A stretch of 64,000 bases of DNA from Lederbergia wuyishanensis. Lineage in GTDB: Bacteria; Bacillota; Bacilli; Bacillales; Bacillaceae_C. The stretch is taken from positions 62,001-126,000 of the forward strand of contig NZ_JALIRM010000005.1 of the NCBI RefSeq assembly GCF_022900255.1, read 5' to 3'. The notes under the pieces were generated by a model. That model did no database searches, had not been told where the DNA came from, and saw nothing but the letters and a program-made list of their open reading frames with translations. The translations under genes were made by a program, and so were the position numbers. Below, in pieces: positions 19,364-28,243 of this stretch (its first letter is position 1; each line of letters begins with the position of its first letter).

Positions 19364-20488
19364 ATGAAAATTAGAGGGAATCAACAAATGCTTAGGGAAA
19401 TCAATAAATCCCTTTTACTAAACCTAATATATCTCCACGCACCCATTTCAAGGGTAGAATTAGCAAGACTTACGAAACTTAGTCCAACAACCGTCTCAGT
19501 ATTGGTGGAAGAAATCATTAATGAAGGTCTTATTCATGAAACAGGGACAACGGGTTCAGGTGTTGGGCGAAAAATGACTATGTTGGAAATCAATGCAGAA
19601 AATGGTTATGTCATCGGCATTGATTTATCAAGGGAATCTTCCCTTATCATTTTGCTTAATTTACGTGGCGAATTAATTCGAACAGAAAAAATGGAGTGCT
19701 TTATCGGAGAGCAATCTCTACGAGAAAAATTACCACTCGCGATTGATGATTTTATTAATCAACAGAATATAGATCGGAAGATGATCAAATGGATTGGTCT
19801 TGCAGTACCAGGAATAATAGATGAGGAACAGAAAACAATCATCGGTTCCAAGTATTTGCAAGTTCGAAATTTTCCTTTAAAAGATTATCTTAACAAGTCT
19901 TTCAATATTCCCATATATATTGTAAATGATATTGAAGCGGCAGGGTTTGCTGAACGATTCAGTGGGGCAGCGAAAGGAAAAAGCACAATCGTTTATATTT
20001 TAATCGACTATGGAATAGGTGCTGGATTTGTAATCAATAATCAGATTTATCGAGGGGCAGCAAGTAGGGCTGGGAAGATTGGAGACTTCTATCCATACGG
20101 AATTGATACCTTGTACGAAAGGCTTAAAGAAGAGTATCCAGAAGTAAATATTGAAAGTGATAAAGAAGCAACGATTCAAAAATTTGTCAGTCTTGCGTTG
20201 GATGGTATTGAGCCATATGAACATGATTTGAATGAAATGATTAAGCAGATTGCAAAGTATTGTGGCAATGTTATTCAATTATTAAACCCAGAACAATTAA
20301 TAGTAAGTGGTTGGATAGCTTCAAACGAAAAATTAGCTCATCGAATAACAGACTTGATTCATGAATATGAGGATAATCCCAACAATCCAACGCCAGTTAA
20401 TACATCTTTTTGGAAAAATGACGGTCCTGCAATAGGGGCAGCAACAATCGGTCTTCACCAAATGTTTAGAACCAAAACAGTGCGTTAA
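19364..20488 (+). CDS. ROK family transcriptional regulator lacking the zinc motif
   Basis: A 374-residue regulator of the NagC/XylR type: an N-terminal winged helix (about residues 14-58, ISRVELARLTKLSPTTVSV) and a ROK sugar-binding domain. The usual ExGH histidine and the CxCGxxGC cysteine cluster are replaced (the region reads GAASRAGKIGDF), so structural zinc is probably absent and the effector site altered. The ATG at 19364 has AAGG upstream; GTG 19355 is less likely. It is followed by a promoter with an 11-bp inverted repeat before the next operon, its probable target. Confidence 0.85.
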   Translation: MKIRGNQQMLREINKSLLLNLIYLHAPISRVELARLTKLSPTTVSVLVEEIINEGLIHETGTTGSGVGRKMTMLEINAENGYVIGIDLSRESSLIILLNLRGELIRTEKMECFIGEQSLREKLPLAIDDFINQQNIDRKMIKWIGLAVPGIIDEEQKTIIGSKYLQVRNFPLKDYLNKSFNIPIYIVNDIEAAGFAERFSGAAKGKSTIVYILIDYGIGAGFVINNQIYRGAASRAGKIGDFYPYGIDTLYERLKEEYPEVNIESDKEATIQKFVSLALDGIEPYEHDLNEMIKQIAKYCGNVIQLLNPEQLIVSGWIASNEKLAHRITDLIHEYEDNPNNPTPVNTSFWKNDGPAIGAATIGLHQMFRTKTVR

Positions 20489-20526
20489 TTTTTTTTCTAT
20501 AAAGTCGTGTGAAAACTCATAATATA

Positions 20527-20589
20527 TTGATTAAAACGGCCATAATGATATAATATAATTAATTATTTCATCCACTGGAATAATTAATT
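20527..20589 (+). promoter_or_regulatory. Promoter with 11-bp inverted repeat operator
   Basis: TTGATT (20527-20532), 16 bases, TATAAT (20549-20554). Directly downstream AATTAATTATT (20557-20567) and AATAATTAATT (20579-20589) form a perfect inverted repeat with an 11-base spacer covering the expected transcription start. It would block RNA polymerase when bound, most simply by the adjacent ROK regulator. Confidence 0.65.
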
Positions 20590-20616
20590 CAATGATCCAA
20601 AAGGGGGCTTTTTAAA

Positions 20617-21423
20617 ATGAAGATTTCAATTGGTGGTTATTCATTCTTCAACACGTTTTTAGAAGGGAAAATGGATATATTCGGTTATTTGGAGTCAGTG
20701 AAATATCGTTATGGATTAGACACAGTGGATATTTGGAACGGACAATTTACGATTGGTGAGCCAGATTTTTCAAGAATTCCAGATGAGGAATTTTTGAAAA
20801 AAGTGCGTGAAGCGATGGATGAGAAGGGTCTTACATTAATCAACTATGCAATAGATGGTGCCCATATTTGGGATGCAGATCCGGACAAGCGTGAACAACT
20901 GTATCAAAATGCTTTAGGTCATTTAAAGGCAGCAGAAATCCTTGGTGCAAAAACTGTACGTATTGATACTGGGGGAGTATTTGGAAATGACCCTGCGTTT
21001 GATATGAATATGAGTGATGAACAATTCGAATATATTGTAAAACGTTACAGAGAATATTGTGAACGTGGTGCACAAAATGGCTACATGGTAGGGCCTGAAA
21101 ACCATATAGGACCATCCTTAAGCCCTGTCCAAATGAGAAAAATTGCTGAAGCAGTTGATCATCCGAATTTTGGAATCCTTCTACATATAGGAAGATGGAA
21201 AGAAGAGGCTGAAAAAGGTGATGAAATGGTAGCACCATGGGTATGCCACACGCATTTTGATTCAAGAACAGCTGTTGCGGAAGATGCTCAAGACAAAATT
21301 CGTATGTTGCAAGAAAACGGGTTCGATGGCTATTGGGGCATTGAATATAATGCGGATAAAAATCAATATATTGAAATTGAGTGGATTTTAGGAACAGTAA
21401 AACGTCTTTTAGCTACTTTATAA
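20617..21423 (+). CDS. Sugar phosphate isomerase/epimerase (xylose isomerase-like TIM barrel)
   Basis: A 268-residue TIM-barrel protein of the AP-endonuclease-2/xylose-isomerase-like group. Candidate metal ligands are the Glu in GPENHIG (about residue 167), His in LLHIGRW, His in THFD and Glu in GIEYN. Members isomerise, epimerise or dehydrate keto sugars and inosose compounds; this substrate is unknown. The ATG follows AAGGGGG. It is the first gene of a pair with the Gfo/Idh/MocA dehydrogenase and lies right after an operator-like palindrome. Confidence 0.82.
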   Translation: MKISIGGYSFFNTFLEGKMDIFGYLESVKYRYGLDTVDIWNGQFTIGEPDFSRIPDEEFLKKVREAMDEKGLTLINYAIDGAHIWDADPDKREQLYQNALGHLKAAEILGAKTVRIDTGGVFGNDPAFDMNMSDEQFEYIVKRYREYCERGAQNGYMVGPENHIGPSLSPVQMRKIAEAVDHPNFGILLHIGRWKEEAEKGDEMVAPWVCHTHFDSRTAVAEDAQDKIRMLQENGFDGYWGIEYNADKNQYIEIEWILGTVKRLLATL

Positions 21424-21455
21424 GATTAAATGATTAAAAGAATTGGAGGGATATG

Positions 21456-22580
21456 ATGAGAAAGATACGAATCGGAGTTATTGGTGTCGGGCAAATCGGA
21501 AAATCACATTTGCAAAACTATGCTAGCATCCCAGATGCAGAAATTGTGGCTGTCTGTGATGTAAATGAACAAGAGGCACGAAGAGTTGCAGAGCAATACG
21601 GAATACCAAGCGTGTACACTGATTATCGTGAACTTTTAAGTCGAGATGATATTGAGGCAGTGGATGTTTGCTTACATAATAATTTCCATGCCCCAATGAC
21701 TATTGCTGCATTAGAAGCTGGAAAACATGTGTATTGTGAAAAACCTATTGCGGGTACTTATTTTGACGGGAAAAGAATGGTAGAAGCGGCAAAAGAAACG
21801 GGAAAAATGCTTCATATTCAGTTAGCAACCCTTTATCGTAAAGAAACGAAGGCTGCAAAAGCGTTAATTGATGGAGGAAAACTAGGTAACATTTATCACG
21901 CTCGTTCTACTGGATTTAGAAGAAGGAATCGTCCATTTGTCGACGGCTATGGTACGAAGTTTTTTACAAAAAAAGAAACCGCTACAGGGGGCGCTCTCAT
22001 TGATATGGGAGTCTATCATATCGCGCAAATGCTTTATCTACTAGATTTACCAACACCGACACGTATATCCGGTAAAGTATATCAGGAAATGGACATGGAC
22101 CCGAAAAGACGTGAAGAAAGCGGCTTTGATGTCGAAGAGTTGGCATTAGGTTTCGTTAAATTTAAAAATAACCTAACGCTAGATATTATTGAATCGTGGT
22201 CTGTTCATTTAGGTGGATTTGAAGGGCCAAGCATTTTAGGTTCAAAGGGCGGAATTCGCTTACCTGTATTTGGGGAAGGCACTCAAAATAAGTTTAGTTT
22301 CCATTCTACGATTTGCGATATGGATATGGATAGCACGGTTAATTTAGATTTATTGGATTATCGTTGGCATAATTTAAGAGAAAATGAGGACGCTTACGAT
22401 TCATCCCAGCATCATTGGATTGCTGCTCTACAAGGAAGGGTAGAATTATTGCCAACAGCAGATATCGCTTTGAAAACAATGTTAATCAGTGACGGAATCT
22501 ATCTTTCTGATAAACGTGGGGAAGAGGTATCGGCTGAGGAATTAGAAGAAATAACGACATCTACGTCTGTAACAATATAA
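21456..22580 (+). CDS. Gfo/Idh/MocA family oxidoreductase
   Basis: A 374-residue NAD(P)-dependent sugar dehydrogenase. The Rossmann motif GVIGVGQIGKSH is at residue 6 and the family's catalytic CEKPIAG lies near residue 93. Further on, TGGALIDMGVYHI is the expected substrate-side motif. Two adjacent ATGs occur (21453 and 21456); GGAGG at 21445-21449 fits 21456 best. With the isomerase upstream and MFS carrier downstream it forms an uptake-oxidation-isomerisation cassette for an unidentified sugar or inositol-like compound. Confidence 0.88.
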   Translation: MRKIRIGVIGVGQIGKSHLQNYASIPDAEIVAVCDVNEQEARRVAEQYGIPSVYTDYRELLSRDDIEAVDVCLHNNFHAPMTIAALEAGKHVYCEKPIAGTYFDGKRMVEAAKETGKMLHIQLATLYRKETKAAKALIDGGKLGNIYHARSTGFRRRNRPFVDGYGTKFFTKKETATGGALIDMGVYHIAQMLYLLDLPTPTRISGKVYQEMDMDPKRREESGFDVEELALGFVKFKNNLTLDIIESWSVHLGGFEGPSILGSKGGIRLPVFGEGTQNKFSFHSTICDMDMDSTVNLDLLDYRWHNLRENEDAYDSSQHHWIAALQGRVELLPTADIALKTMLISDGIYLSDKRGEEVSAEELEEITTSTSVTI

Positions 22581-22592
22581 CTTAAATTTCAA

Positions 22593-22638
22593 GGTACGAT
22601 TAATCTTAAAGTCTTTGGATTAGTCGTACCGTATTTTT
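22593..22638 (+). terminator. Terminator after the oxidoreductase gene
   Basis: GGTACGATTAATC pairs with GATTAGTCGTACC (one mismatch), followed by a T run. It separates the dehydrogenase from the MFS gene, so the carrier may be read at a lower level. Confidence 0.9.
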
Positions 22639-22662
22639 TAAAAGTAGAAAGGACAAATAAGT

Positions 22663-23886
22663 TTGATAAACACATCTGATGAACACAAACGAGGGTTAAT
22701 GACTGTAAAATTGTTTAACTTCTTTCTATATGGCGCTCTTTCAGTTTTAATGTCTTTTATTCCTTTATATTTTCAAGAAGTAGGCTTTACTACAGTGGCT
22801 ATTGGTATGTTAATGGCAGGTGGTCCGTTCGTATCAATTTTTGCAAATCCCTTTTGGGGATATTGGAGTGACCGGCTTCAAAACATAAAAAAAATCCTAC
22901 TAATCATGTTAATAGGGAATCTTATTATCATACAAATTGTTTTTCAATTAAATTCCCTTCCACTCGTTTTTATAGCAATGTTACTGTTTTTTAACTTTCA
23001 AACTCCTTTATTTTCACAAAGCAACAGCTTAATATTAAATACCATCGAAGGGACTCCTTATAAGTTTGGGACCTTCCGTCTATGGGGGTCTTTAGGCTGG
23101 GCTATCATGGCTGTTGGAGCTGGCCCGTTAATTAATGTGATTGGGATAAAAAATTTGTGGCTTGTATACAGCTTTATGCTTATCTTGACGATTCTGTTTG
23201 GTCTTAAGTTGCCACAAGGTAAAGTTGAAGGATCGAAGAAACTAGTAAAAGGCGGCTATGCAAAAGCGTTATTTGGAAATAAGTACTTTTTGGTATTTGT
23301 TATTTTAGGAGTGTTAATTTCTGTTCCGAATTCGATTAATCTGACATTTATTTCGCTTTATATCAAACAGCTTGGCGGTTCTGTCGTGATGATTGGGTGG
23401 TCTGCATTTTTAACGGCTATTTTTGAAGTGCCGGTGTTTTTGCTGTTCGACCGTTATTTAAAAAGAAATACTTCTACTATGATAGGGTGTTTAGTTGTTA
23501 TCAGTGGGCTATTTGTCATTCGTTGGTTTTTAATGTCCATTGCTACAGATCCAATGCAGGTATTATTTTTACAGATGCTGCATAGTGTCACGTTTGGTGG
23601 CTATTTTTATATTGGAACTACCTTAACCGCAAAATTGGTCCCTGTTGAACTTAGAGCAAGTGGTCAAGCCATTTATGGATTGACATGGGGAGGTATTTCA
23701 GGAATTATAGCTGGTATGGTTGGAGGATGGATGTTCCAAGAGTTGGGTCCAAATAAAATGTACCAAATTACAATGTTTATTTCCTTACTTGGTGTATTTG
23801 GCTTTGCCGCTTTGTGGCTAAGTGTTAGTAGAGCGGCAAAACAAAAGGTATCACTAGAAGGTAGCGAGAAGAATATTTCATCATAG
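22663..23886 (+). CDS. MFS transporter (sugar/nucleoside-type)
   Basis: A 407-residue major facilitator with about twelve membrane segments. The loop motif GYWSDRL after the second segment corresponds to MFS motif A. It resembles the LacY-like/nucleoside:proton symporter branch (MFS_1_like). The TTG at 22663 follows AAAGGA at nine bases; an ATG at 22699 after GAGGG is an alternative. Placed just after a terminator and beside the isomerase/dehydrogenase pair, it probably imports their substrate. It could also carry wall sugars for murQ, since no MurP-type PTS is in the window. Confidence 0.83.
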   Translation: MINTSDEHKRGLMTVKLFNFFLYGALSVLMSFIPLYFQEVGFTTVAIGMLMAGGPFVSIFANPFWGYWSDRLQNIKKILLIMLIGNLIIIQIVFQLNSLPLVFIAMLLFFNFQTPLFSQSNSLILNTIEGTPYKFGTFRLWGSLGWAIMAVGAGPLINVIGIKNLWLVYSFMLILTILFGLKLPQGKVEGSKKLVKGGYAKALFGNKYFLVFVILGVLISVPNSINLTFISLYIKQLGGSVVMIGWSAFLTAIFEVPVFLLFDRYLKRNTSTMIGCLVVISGLFVIRWFLMSIATDPMQVLFLQMLHSVTFGGYFYIGTTLTAKLVPVELRASGQAIYGLTWGGISGIIAGMVGGWMFQELGPNKMYQITMFISLLGVFGFAALWLSVSRAAKQKVSLEGSEKNISS

Positions 23887-24209
23887 ACTTGAGAAAAATC
23901 TTTTACAAGCTCATGTTCTGAGAGAAAGAAAGGTTTTTCTATCTTACGTTGGCTCAGGTAATTTGACCTTGAGCCAAGGGCGCCTGAAGATATATAAAGC
24001 AAACACGAAATCCTATGTGGATTTTTATAATTTAATTACCTTGAAAATTATTCATTATTTTGTCTTGGAAGGTTCAAAATTGAAATTTATTTTATCTGTT
24101 ATTGAAATTTTGATTCAATATTTAAATATTATTTTTAAATTATTGTTTCATACCAAAGTGAATTCATGTATAATAAAATCACAAGCCATTATTAGAAAGG
24201 CGGGTATGA
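23887..24209 (+). other. murQ upstream region with hairpin and AT-rich palindromes
   Basis: There is no convincing gene here. A hairpin (TTGGCTCAGG with CCTTGAGCCAA, 23949-23977) has no clear T run. Further on, TATTGAA (24100-24106) and TTCAATA (24114-24120) form an inverted repeat, and AATATTTAAATATT (24117-24130) is a perfect palindrome. A -10 TATAAT is at 24169-24174 with only a poor -35. ATTGAAATTT occurs twice (near 24080 and 24101) and also before murK. These are candidate MurR sites. Confidence 0.4.
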
Positions 24210-25133
24210 ATGCAGGATAACCTTTCAAAATTAACAACTGAACAAATAAATCAAGGTTCTATTAATATTGATCAAATGTCTTCATTAGAAATTATTAAAC
24301 TTATGAATGCTGAAGATCAATTGGTCGCGGAAGCTGTCAATCAGGAATTACATCGGATAGCGGCTGTAATTGATGCGATTTATCATTCTTTTAAAAACGA
24401 TGGTCGTCTTTTTTATATTGGTGCAGGTACAAGTGGGAGATTGGGAATTCTTGATGCATCGGAATGTCCCCCTACTTTTTGTACACCTCCCGAAATGGTT
24501 CAAGGGATTATTGCCGGTGGGGAAAAAGCGATTAAAACAGCTATCGAAGGTGCCGAAGATAGTAGGGATGAAGGAGCAAACGATTTAAAAGCAAGAGGTC
24601 TTAGTTCATCAGACATTGTCGTAGGACTTGCAGCAAGTGGAAGAACTCCTTACGTAATCGGTGCACTAGAATATGCTCGTCGTGTAGGTGCGGTAACCGT
24701 AGCTCTTTCCTGCAATAAAAATGCGGAAATGAGTCAATACGCAGATCATAAGATTGAAGTTGAGGTAGGTCCAGAAGTATTAACCGGATCAACAAGACTA
24801 AAGGCAGCAACAGCTCAAAAAATGGTTTTAAATATGCTGACAACCGCATCAATGATTAAAATGGGAAAAGTTTATAACAATCTCATGGTTGATCTTCATG
24901 CTAGTAATAAAAAGTTGATGGAAAGAGCATGTAGGATGGTCATGAATATTACAGGTGTTTCACTAGAAGAGGCAGAAACAGCTTTACATCTTACGAATCT
25001 GAAAGTGAAACCAGCAATATTAATGATTCTTGGCAGTGTAACTTTAAATGAAGCGAATCAATTGCTTCAAGATACAGATGGTTTTTTAAGGGAGGCCATT
25101 ATCAAAGCAAAAGAAAGTCGGCTTGGCATGTAA
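24210..25133 (+). CDS. murQ: N-acetylmuramic acid 6-phosphate etherase
   Basis: A 307-residue cytosolic SIS-fold lyase that removes D-lactate from MurNAc-6-phosphate, giving GlcNAc-6-phosphate. The N-terminal SIS motif GAGTSGRLGILDASECPPTF carries one of the glutamates implicated in catalysis, and EGAEDS carries the other. The ATG follows AAAGGCGGG. It joins the products of MurK and AnmK to amino sugar catabolism. It is followed, after about 125 bp, by the deacetylase gene. Confidence 0.96.
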   Translation: MQDNLSKLTTEQINQGSINIDQMSSLEIIKLMNAEDQLVAEAVNQELHRIAAVIDAIYHSFKNDGRLFYIGAGTSGRLGILDASECPPTFCTPPEMVQGIIAGGEKAIKTAIEGAEDSRDEGANDLKARGLSSSDIVVGLAASGRTPYVIGALEYARRVGAVTVALSCNKNAEMSQYADHKIEVEVGPEVLTGSTRLKAATAQKMVLNMLTTASMIKMGKVYNNLMVDLHASNKKLMERACRMVMNITGVSLEEAETALHLTNLKVKPAILMILGSVTLNEANQLLQDTDGFLREAIIKAKESRLGM

Positions 25134-25259
25134 TTTGAGCTAAGCAAGTACTTTTTAATGACTATGTAAGCGTTGACAATACTGTCGATTAAAATTACTA
25201 GATTAATATAAATTTTTAACACAAGCCAAAATAAATAGAGATATGAGGAGGAAAAGAGG

Positions 25260-25961
25260 ATGAACTTAGTCGTAGTAGGAGCTCATTGTGGAGATGCGGA
25301 AATTCAAGCTGGAGCAATCGCTCATAAATATGCCAAGGCGGGTCATAAAGTAACATTTTTACATTTAACTGCCGGTGAAAAAGGGAATCCCCCAGGGGTT
25401 TCTGTTGAAGAATATCGGGAGCAAAAAATTAGGGAGTCAGAAAAAGTAGCTGAAATCCTTGGTGTCGATACGATTACTTTAGACTACAAAGATGCAGAAC
25501 TTACTTTTAACGATGAAATCATTACACATGTTGCCACGCTAATGAGAAAACTTAGACCAAATGTTGTCATCACTCACTGGGAAAATAGCATTCATTCAGA
25601 TCATATTATGACATACAGAATCGTTCATGCAGCCCAATTGAAAGCAGGACTTCCAGGTTTTGATTTAGAAGGATTGCCAGCTCACTACTATAGTTTTTAT
25701 CATAGTGAAAACTGGGAAGACATGGAGGGGTATGATCCAGATCTATTTATTGATGTATCAGATGAATTTGATACTTATTTAGAGGCTTTATCCCATCATT
25801 GGTTCATTATGAACTCTTCATCTTTCCGTTATTATGATTACTATAAAGCGCTTGGAACTGTAAGGGGATGCGTCAACCGTACAAAATATGCTCAAACGTT
25901 AAAATTCCCAAGAGGAACGAATGTTAGAAAAGGCGGGGCACTACCTGGATATGAGCTATAA
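25260..25961 (+). CDS. PIG-L (LmbE-like) family deacetylase
   Basis: A 233-residue zinc-dependent N-deacetylase of the LmbE/PIG-L family. The usual AHPDDE metal motif is present as AHCGDAE (residues 8-14), keeping the His, Asp and Glu, and the second motif HSDH (about residue 119) supplies the other histidine. Family members deacetylate GlcNAc-containing compounds such as bacillithiol precursors and chito-oligosaccharides. Location between murQ and namZ suggests a recycled wall sugar substrate, which is inference. The ATG follows GAGGAGG at 12 bases with a closer GAGG; a terminator follows. Confidence 0.85.
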   Translation: MNLVVVGAHCGDAEIQAGAIAHKYAKAGHKVTFLHLTAGEKGNPPGVSVEEYREQKIRESEKVAEILGVDTITLDYKDAELTFNDEIITHVATLMRKLRPNVVITHWENSIHSDHIMTYRIVHAAQLKAGLPGFDLEGLPAHYYSFYHSENWEDMEGYDPDLFIDVSDEFDTYLEALSHHWFIMNSSSFRYYDYYKALGTVRGCVNRTKYAQTLKFPRGTNVRKGGALPGYEL

Positions 25962-25979
25962 ACGACTTGAATTAATATG

Positions 25980-26010
25980 ACAGCCTGATATTCCAGGCTG
26001 TTCTTCTTAT
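25980..26010 (+). terminator. Terminator after the PIG-L gene
   Basis: ACAGCCTG pairs perfectly with CAGGCTGT around six bases; the following tract TTCTTCTTAT is only moderately T-rich. Confidence 0.7.
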
Positions 26011-26039
26011 CTGAAAGGCATTGTTAGTTTATTAGTATA

Positions 26040-26088
26040 GTTGATTGGAGCAAAAATCAACCTGCAAGTTCAACAAAGACAGTTGATT
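26040..26088 (+). promoter_or_regulatory. Repeated GTTGATT motifs before namZ
   Basis: GTTGATT at 26040-26046 and its inverse AATCAAC at 26055-26061 form an inverted repeat with an eight-base spacer; GTTGATT recurs at 26082-26088. TTGTTA lies upstream near 26021. This is a possible regulator site for the namZ-murR operon. Confidence 0.35.
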
Positions 26089-26107
26089 TTAGAAATGAGG
26101 TGTGATT

Positions 26108-27256
26108 ATGCGGTTAGGTCTTGATCTTTTTTTAGAAAAGAATTATGCGCAGTTTACAGGAAAGCGGATTGGACTTCTAACGAATATGACGGGTGTAAAT
26201 GAACGACTAATCCCAACAATTGATTTATTTAATGAACATCCTGATATTCAATTAGTTGCACTTTACGGTCCAGAACACGGAATACGAGGGGATGCGAAGG
26301 AAGGAGAGGCGGTTGAATCATCAGTCGATCCATATACAGGAATTCCTGTATATAGTTTATACGGGACTTCGAAAAAACCTTCAAAGGAAATGTTGGATCC
26401 TGTTGATGTGATTGTCTTTGATTTACAAGATATTGGGGCAAGGTACTATACCTTTATTTATTCAATGGCTTATGTAATGGAAGCGTGCGGGGAATTTGGC
26501 AAAGAGTTTGTGGTTTTGGATCGTCCTAATCCTATTTCTGGGTTATCGATGGAAGGGAACTTAGTAGAAGAAGATGTACGTTCTTTTGTTGGACTCTATC
26601 CGATTCCAAACCGCCATGGCATGACTGTCGGAGAGATTGCCCAGTTGTATAAACATGAATTTGGAATAGATTGTGATTTAACGGTTGTTCCAATGGAGGG
26701 CTGGAGTCGTCATATTTATTATGATGAAACGAATCTTTTCTGGGTTCCGCCATCTCCTAACACTACTGGACTTGATATGAGTATCTTGTATCCCGGAACA
26801 TGTCTAGTAGAAGGAACTAATTTATCAGAAGGCAGGGGGACAACGCGGCCATTTGAATATGTAGGTGCACCTTACGTCGACGGTTATAAGTTGGCAAAAG
26901 CATTTAACCAAAAAAATCTCCCTGGTGTGCTCGCGAGACCTGTTTCGTTTGTTCCGACTTATCAAAAACATAAAGATTCAGTATGTGAAGGGATTCAAAT
27001 CCATGTAGTAGAACGCCATAAAGTTCACGCTTTAAAAACAGGGCTAATATTATTAGAAACTATAGCGAATATGTATCCTAATGAATTTCAATTTAAAGAA
27101 AATCCTAACGGGAAATTTTTCTTCGATCTATTGGCAGGGACAAAAGATCTTCGTAATGTAATATTAAATGGGAACTCCTACACCTTCTTAGAATCTTGTG
27201 AAGGACAGATTGCTCAATTTGAAAAGCAAAGAGAACCATATTTGTTATATAAATAA
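26108..27256 (+). CDS. namZ: Exo-beta-N-acetylmuramidase NamZ (DUF1343), cytosolic form
   Basis: A 382-residue DUF1343 protein. B. subtilis NamZ (YbbC) releases MurNAc from the non-reducing end of wall fragments and is secreted. This protein starts MRLGLDLFLEKNYAQFTGKR and has no signal peptide, so it should act in the cytosol. Conserved-looking motifs include YGPEHGIRG (about residue 56), LQDIGARYYTF and LDRPNPISG. The ATG at 26108 follows GAGGTG; GTG at 26102 is unlikely. It heads an operon with a tandem-GNAT gene and murR, about 20 bp apart. Confidence 0.9.
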   Translation: MRLGLDLFLEKNYAQFTGKRIGLLTNMTGVNERLIPTIDLFNEHPDIQLVALYGPEHGIRGDAKEGEAVESSVDPYTGIPVYSLYGTSKKPSKEMLDPVDVIVFDLQDIGARYYTFIYSMAYVMEACGEFGKEFVVLDRPNPISGLSMEGNLVEEDVRSFVGLYPIPNRHGMTVGEIAQLYKHEFGIDCDLTVVPMEGWSRHIYYDETNLFWVPPSPNTTGLDMSILYPGTCLVEGTNLSEGRGTTRPFEYVGAPYVDGYKLAKAFNQKNLPGVLARPVSFVPTYQKHKDSVCEGIQIHVVERHKVHALKTGLILLETIANMYPNEFQFKENPNGKFFFDLLAGTKDLRNVILNGNSYTFLESCEGQIAQFEKQREPYLLYK

Positions 27257-27276
27257 ACAAGTAAGGAGTATGTGTT

Positions 27277-28227
27277 ATGGCTACATATCGTTGTTACCAA
27301 TCGGGTGATGAAATCGAAATCGTTCTCTTATGGAATGAATGCCTACTAAAAGATCCAATCAACCAAAAAAGATTTCGGAATCTCGTATTATTAGACGCCA
27401 ATTTTGACCCAAAAGGAATGCGATTAGCATTTGAAAATGATAAATTAGTCGGCTGTGTTTACGCGGTAAGAAGATTATTGCCGATGTATGGAACTGACTT
27501 AGAGCCGGATAACGGTTGGATTCCATTCTTTTTTGTTCATCCTGAGCATCGTAGGTCTGGTATTGGGTCTCATTTAATGAAAGAGGCCTTAGAGTTTTTA
27601 CATTCAGAAGGTAGAAGTAATATCTTTTTTGCTTCATATGCTCCGAATTATATTTTGCCTGGTATTGATGAAGAAGCGTATCCAGGTGCATATGAATTTT
27701 TACAAAAACAAGGATTTGAAAAATTATATTCACCAGTTGCAATGGATCGTAGTCTAGTTGGCTATCAAGTGCCTGAAGAAGTAAAAGCATTAAAGAATCA
27801 AAGAATCGAAGAAGGCTATTCCTTTTCTAAAGCGGAAGATAAAGATTTATATGAGGTTATTCGTTTTGCCAATGAGGTATTCAATCCTGATTGGGGAAGA
27901 GCAATTCGAGAAGGGATTATACAAGGGCTCCCAATAGAAAGAATTTTTGTTGCTAGAGAAGGGGAGAAAATGGTAGGCTTTTGTTTATATGGCGGATATG
28001 AAGGAATTCCCGAACGATTTGGTCCATTTGGAGTAGACCCAGAGCAGCAAGGAAAAGGATTAGGAAAAATCCTGTTGCATGAAGCCCTGCTAAGCATGAG
28101 AGCTGAAGGATTGCATAGTGCTTGGTTCCTATGGACAGGAGAGAAAACGTCTGCAGGATATCTTTATAAAAAGACGGGATTTGATATCACTCGCCAGTTC
28201 CATGTAATGAAAAAAAACGGTCGATAA
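27277..28227 (+). CDS. Tandem-GNAT acetyltransferase in the namZ operon
   Basis: A 316-residue protein with two GNAT domains, nearly the same length and layout as the one at 17129. Acetyl-CoA loops are RRSGIG (about residue 90) and QGKGLG (about residue 260), both intact. The ATG follows AAGGAG and lies 20 bp after namZ. No acceptor can be read from sequence; the two paralogues each sit beside a wall-sugar enzyme, which hints at acetylation of amino sugars or muropeptide amines. Confidence 0.8.
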   Translation: MATYRCYQSGDEIEIVLLWNECLLKDPINQKRFRNLVLLDANFDPKGMRLAFENDKLVGCVYAVRRLLPMYGTDLEPDNGWIPFFFVHPEHRRSGIGSHLMKEALEFLHSEGRSNIFFASYAPNYILPGIDEEAYPGAYEFLQKQGFEKLYSPVAMDRSLVGYQVPEEVKALKNQRIEEGYSFSKAEDKDLYEVIRFANEVFNPDWGRAIREGIIQGLPIERIFVAREGEKMVGFCLYGGYEGIPERFGPFGVDPEQQGKGLGKILLHEALLSMRAEGLHSAWFLWTGEKTSAGYLYKKTGFDITRQFHVMKKNGR

Positions 28228-28243
28228 GTGAGTTGAGTGATTG

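Noticed and set aside
23963-24220. 85-residue ORF before murQ
   Set aside because: It runs through the murQ promoter region, is AT-driven in composition and has no ribosome site.
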